64,000 nt of DNA. It comes from Sediminibacter sp. Hel_I_10 (lineage in GTDB: Bacteria; Bacteroidota; Bacteroidia; Flavobacteriales; Flavobacteriaceae). Every line of letters starts with the position of its first letter. Position 1 is the stretch's first letter. The position numbers were made by a program, and so were the translations under genes. The notes below the pieces were generated by a model. That model saw only the letters and a program-made list of their open reading frames with translations. It was not told where the DNA came from and ran no database searches. Below, piece by piece: positions 62,696 through 64,000 of the stretch. The stretch covers positions 3,720,001-3,784,000 of the forward strand of contig NZ_JHZX01000001.1 of assembly GCF_000688335.1 (NCBI RefSeq), given 5' to 3'.

Positions 62696-62726
62696 TTTGA
62701 TGATTAAAAGATGTGTTTTATTTTTG
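62696..62726 (+). promoter_or_regulatory. DUF4856 gene promoter, TTTG-N19-TATTTTTG
   Basis: TTTG 62696-62699 and TATTTTTG 62719-62726, 19-nt spacer, the best match in the window. Leader of about 55 nt. Confidence 0.82.
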
Positions 62727-62786
62727 CAATCAAAATGCAATAATTGTTTGTATCAAGTCTAAATAAAAACAGTCAATTAACAACAC

Positions 62787-63986
62787 ATGAAAAAAATCGC
62801 CTTAAGTTTATTAGCCATTTCAGCTTTATTTACGTCATGCTCTAATGATGATGACAATACTATAACACAACCACAAGTGCTAGCTCCTGTAAGCTATACG
62901 TTTGAGAGAAACGGAGAGTCTACAGTAGATTTCAACGGTCAAACCACACGAATTGCTATGGCTGGTGAATTGGCGTCAGCACTATTGGTAGAATCAAATA
63001 CAGAAACGCAACTAGATGGCATGTTTGCTCATGTTGAAGGAAACAATGATTTTGAAGATGCAGATTTAAACGCATCAGATAAAAGTGTTAGGTCTAAAGT
63101 TGCTGCGTCTAAAGATTATTTTTCTTCTAACGTAACACTTTCAAACACTATAAAAGCAGATTTTGATTTCTGGATTGAAGATCAAGCCAACAACGTTTTC
63201 CCAAATTGGAATAGCATTGCAACCGCAGGAAATGCAGGACAATTGCAACAAGCAGGTGGTGGCGCCATACGATATATAAACGCCAAGGGTTTTGAAAACA
63301 ATCAATTGGTCTCTAAAGGATTAATTGGTGGATTAATGATTGATCAAATCCTAAATAACTACTTAAGTACGGCAGTTTTAGACGAAGGTTCTAATATTGA
63401 AGATAATAATTCTGGTGTTGTAGTAGTAGACAAGACTTACACAACTATGGAGCACAAATGGGATGAAGCTTTTGGATATTTGTATGGTGCAGAAGCAGAT
63501 GCATCAATGCCTGTTTTAGGAGCAGATTCTTTTCTTAATGAGTATTTAGATCGTTTGGAGGCAGATGAAGATTTCTCAGGAATCGCGCAAACTGTTTTTG
63601 ATGCCTTTAAATTAGGCCGTGCTGCTATTGTTGCTAAAGATTATGATTTAAGAGATGCACAAGCAAACATTATAAAAACCAACTTGTCATTAATACCTGC
63701 TGTAAGAGCAGTACACTATTTACAAGCAGGAAAAGTGAAATTAGATGAGGGTGATATGGCTAGTGCATTTCACCAGCTCTCTGAAGGTTTTGGATTTGTC
63801 TACAGCTTACAGTTTACAAGACAACCAAACTCAGCTAATCCTTATTTTACAAATGCAGAAGTCATGGCTTATATCGCAGAACTTTCAGCAGAAAATGGGT
63901 TTTGGGATGTTACACCAGAAACTTTAGAGAGCATCTCTCAAGAAATTGCTGCACGTTTCAACTTTACTGTTGAAGCAGCAAACTAA
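62787..63986 (+). CDS. DUF4856 lipoprotein
   Basis: 399 aa. Signal MKKIALSLLAISALFTSC with lipobox Cys and an Asp-rich linker, then DUF4856: APVSYTFERNGESTVDFNGQTTRIAMAGELASALL, a helical body with WDEAFGYLYGAEA and a GRAAIVAKDYDLRDAQANIIKTNLSLIPAVRAVHYLQ region resembling imelysin-type proteins. Such genes often neighbour imelysin and TonB receptors for metal (iron) uptake; the downstream neighbour lies outside the window. Function otherwise unknown. Confidence 0.85.
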   Translation: MKKIALSLLAISALFTSCSNDDDNTITQPQVLAPVSYTFERNGESTVDFNGQTTRIAMAGELASALLVESNTETQLDGMFAHVEGNNDFEDADLNASDKSVRSKVAASKDYFSSNVTLSNTIKADFDFWIEDQANNVFPNWNSIATAGNAGQLQQAGGGAIRYINAKGFENNQLVSKGLIGGLMIDQILNNYLSTAVLDEGSNIEDNNSGVVVVDKTYTTMEHKWDEAFGYLYGAEADASMPVLGADSFLNEYLDRLEADEDFSGIAQTVFDAFKLGRAAIVAKDYDLRDAQANIIKTNLSLIPAVRAVHYLQAGKVKLDEGDMASAFHQLSEGFGFVYSLQFTRQPNSANPYFTNAEVMAYIAELSAENGFWDVTPETLESISQEIAARFNFTVEAAN

Positions 63987-64000
63987 ATACTGAGTTGATC

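Overview
The window is chromosomal DNA of a member of the Bacteroidota, almost certainly a marine-type Flavobacteriaceae. Evidence: AT-rich sequence; promoters of the Bacteroidota type (TTTG, about 20 nt, then TAnnTTTG) rather than sigma70 boxes; T9SS type A sorting tails; SusC-like TonB receptors, one with a DUF4249 lipoprotein partner; leucine dehydrogenase, monomeric isocitrate dehydrogenase, and Flavobacteria-restricted small families (DUF5606, DUF3276, DUF6095, DUF4856). Species cannot be named from the sequence. No rRNA or tRNA gene was seen.

Layout. 1-5.4 kb: lipopolysaccharide-core cluster (three GT2 glycosyltransferases, a WaaP-like kinase, a CDP-glycerol-transferase-like protein, a GT9 heptosyltransferase). 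5.5-31.6 kb: mostly housekeeping genes: dapD, the ruvX-def-DUF5606-mazG run, a sirtuin, a CHRD lipoprotein, an rRNA/tRNA 2'-O-methyltransferase, a DEAD-box helicase with a structured leader, rdgB, fahA, glyA, murQ, a TonB receptor/DUF4249 operon, icd, rplS, trmD, and an aldehyde dehydrogenase/DUF779 operon facing an AraC regulator. 31.8-35.6 kb: AraC regulator with a quinone oxidoreductase, then two secreted proteins.

35.8-42.5 kb is an accessory island and the most interesting part. It carries three long imperfect palindromes (R1, R2, R3) in the same orientation, each opening with GGTAACG and sharing an outer stem held together by G.U-compatible changes. The segments between them are themselves bounded by inverted repeats: a gene-less 344-bp cassette, a one-gene lipoprotein cassette, and a four-gene restriction-modification operon (HTH controller, C5 methyltransferase, D12 adenine methyltransferase, HNH nuclease). 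A complete IS110-family element sits inside the right arm of R1. Its ends can be placed by comparing R1 with R2: a CT dinucleotide occurs at both junctions, the left non-coding end is about 210 nt and the right one about 30 nt. This is the architecture of IS110-group elements that encode a bridge RNA, and the left end contains an 8-nt copy of the flanking target, as a target guide would.

42.6-64 kb returns to ordinary chromosome: cyclophilin and Nudix genes with overlapping divergent start codons, an acyltransferase, an ECF sigma factor with a membrane partner, NDH-2, a second TonB receptor, csaA, DUF3276, an ABC exporter, leucine dehydrogenase, nusB-DUF1573-yajC, pepT, pyrD, a secreted M43 metalloprotease, a LysE exporter, HMG-CoA lyase and a DUF4856 lipoprotein. 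Two intergenic stretches hold short coding-like relics.

Functionally the window combines envelope building, outer-membrane nutrient uptake, amino-acid and aldehyde catabolism (leucine dehydrogenase and HMG-CoA lyase for leucine; fumarylacetoacetase for tyrosine) and DNA defence. All family names rest on reading motifs and overall protein similarity from memory; no database search was run.
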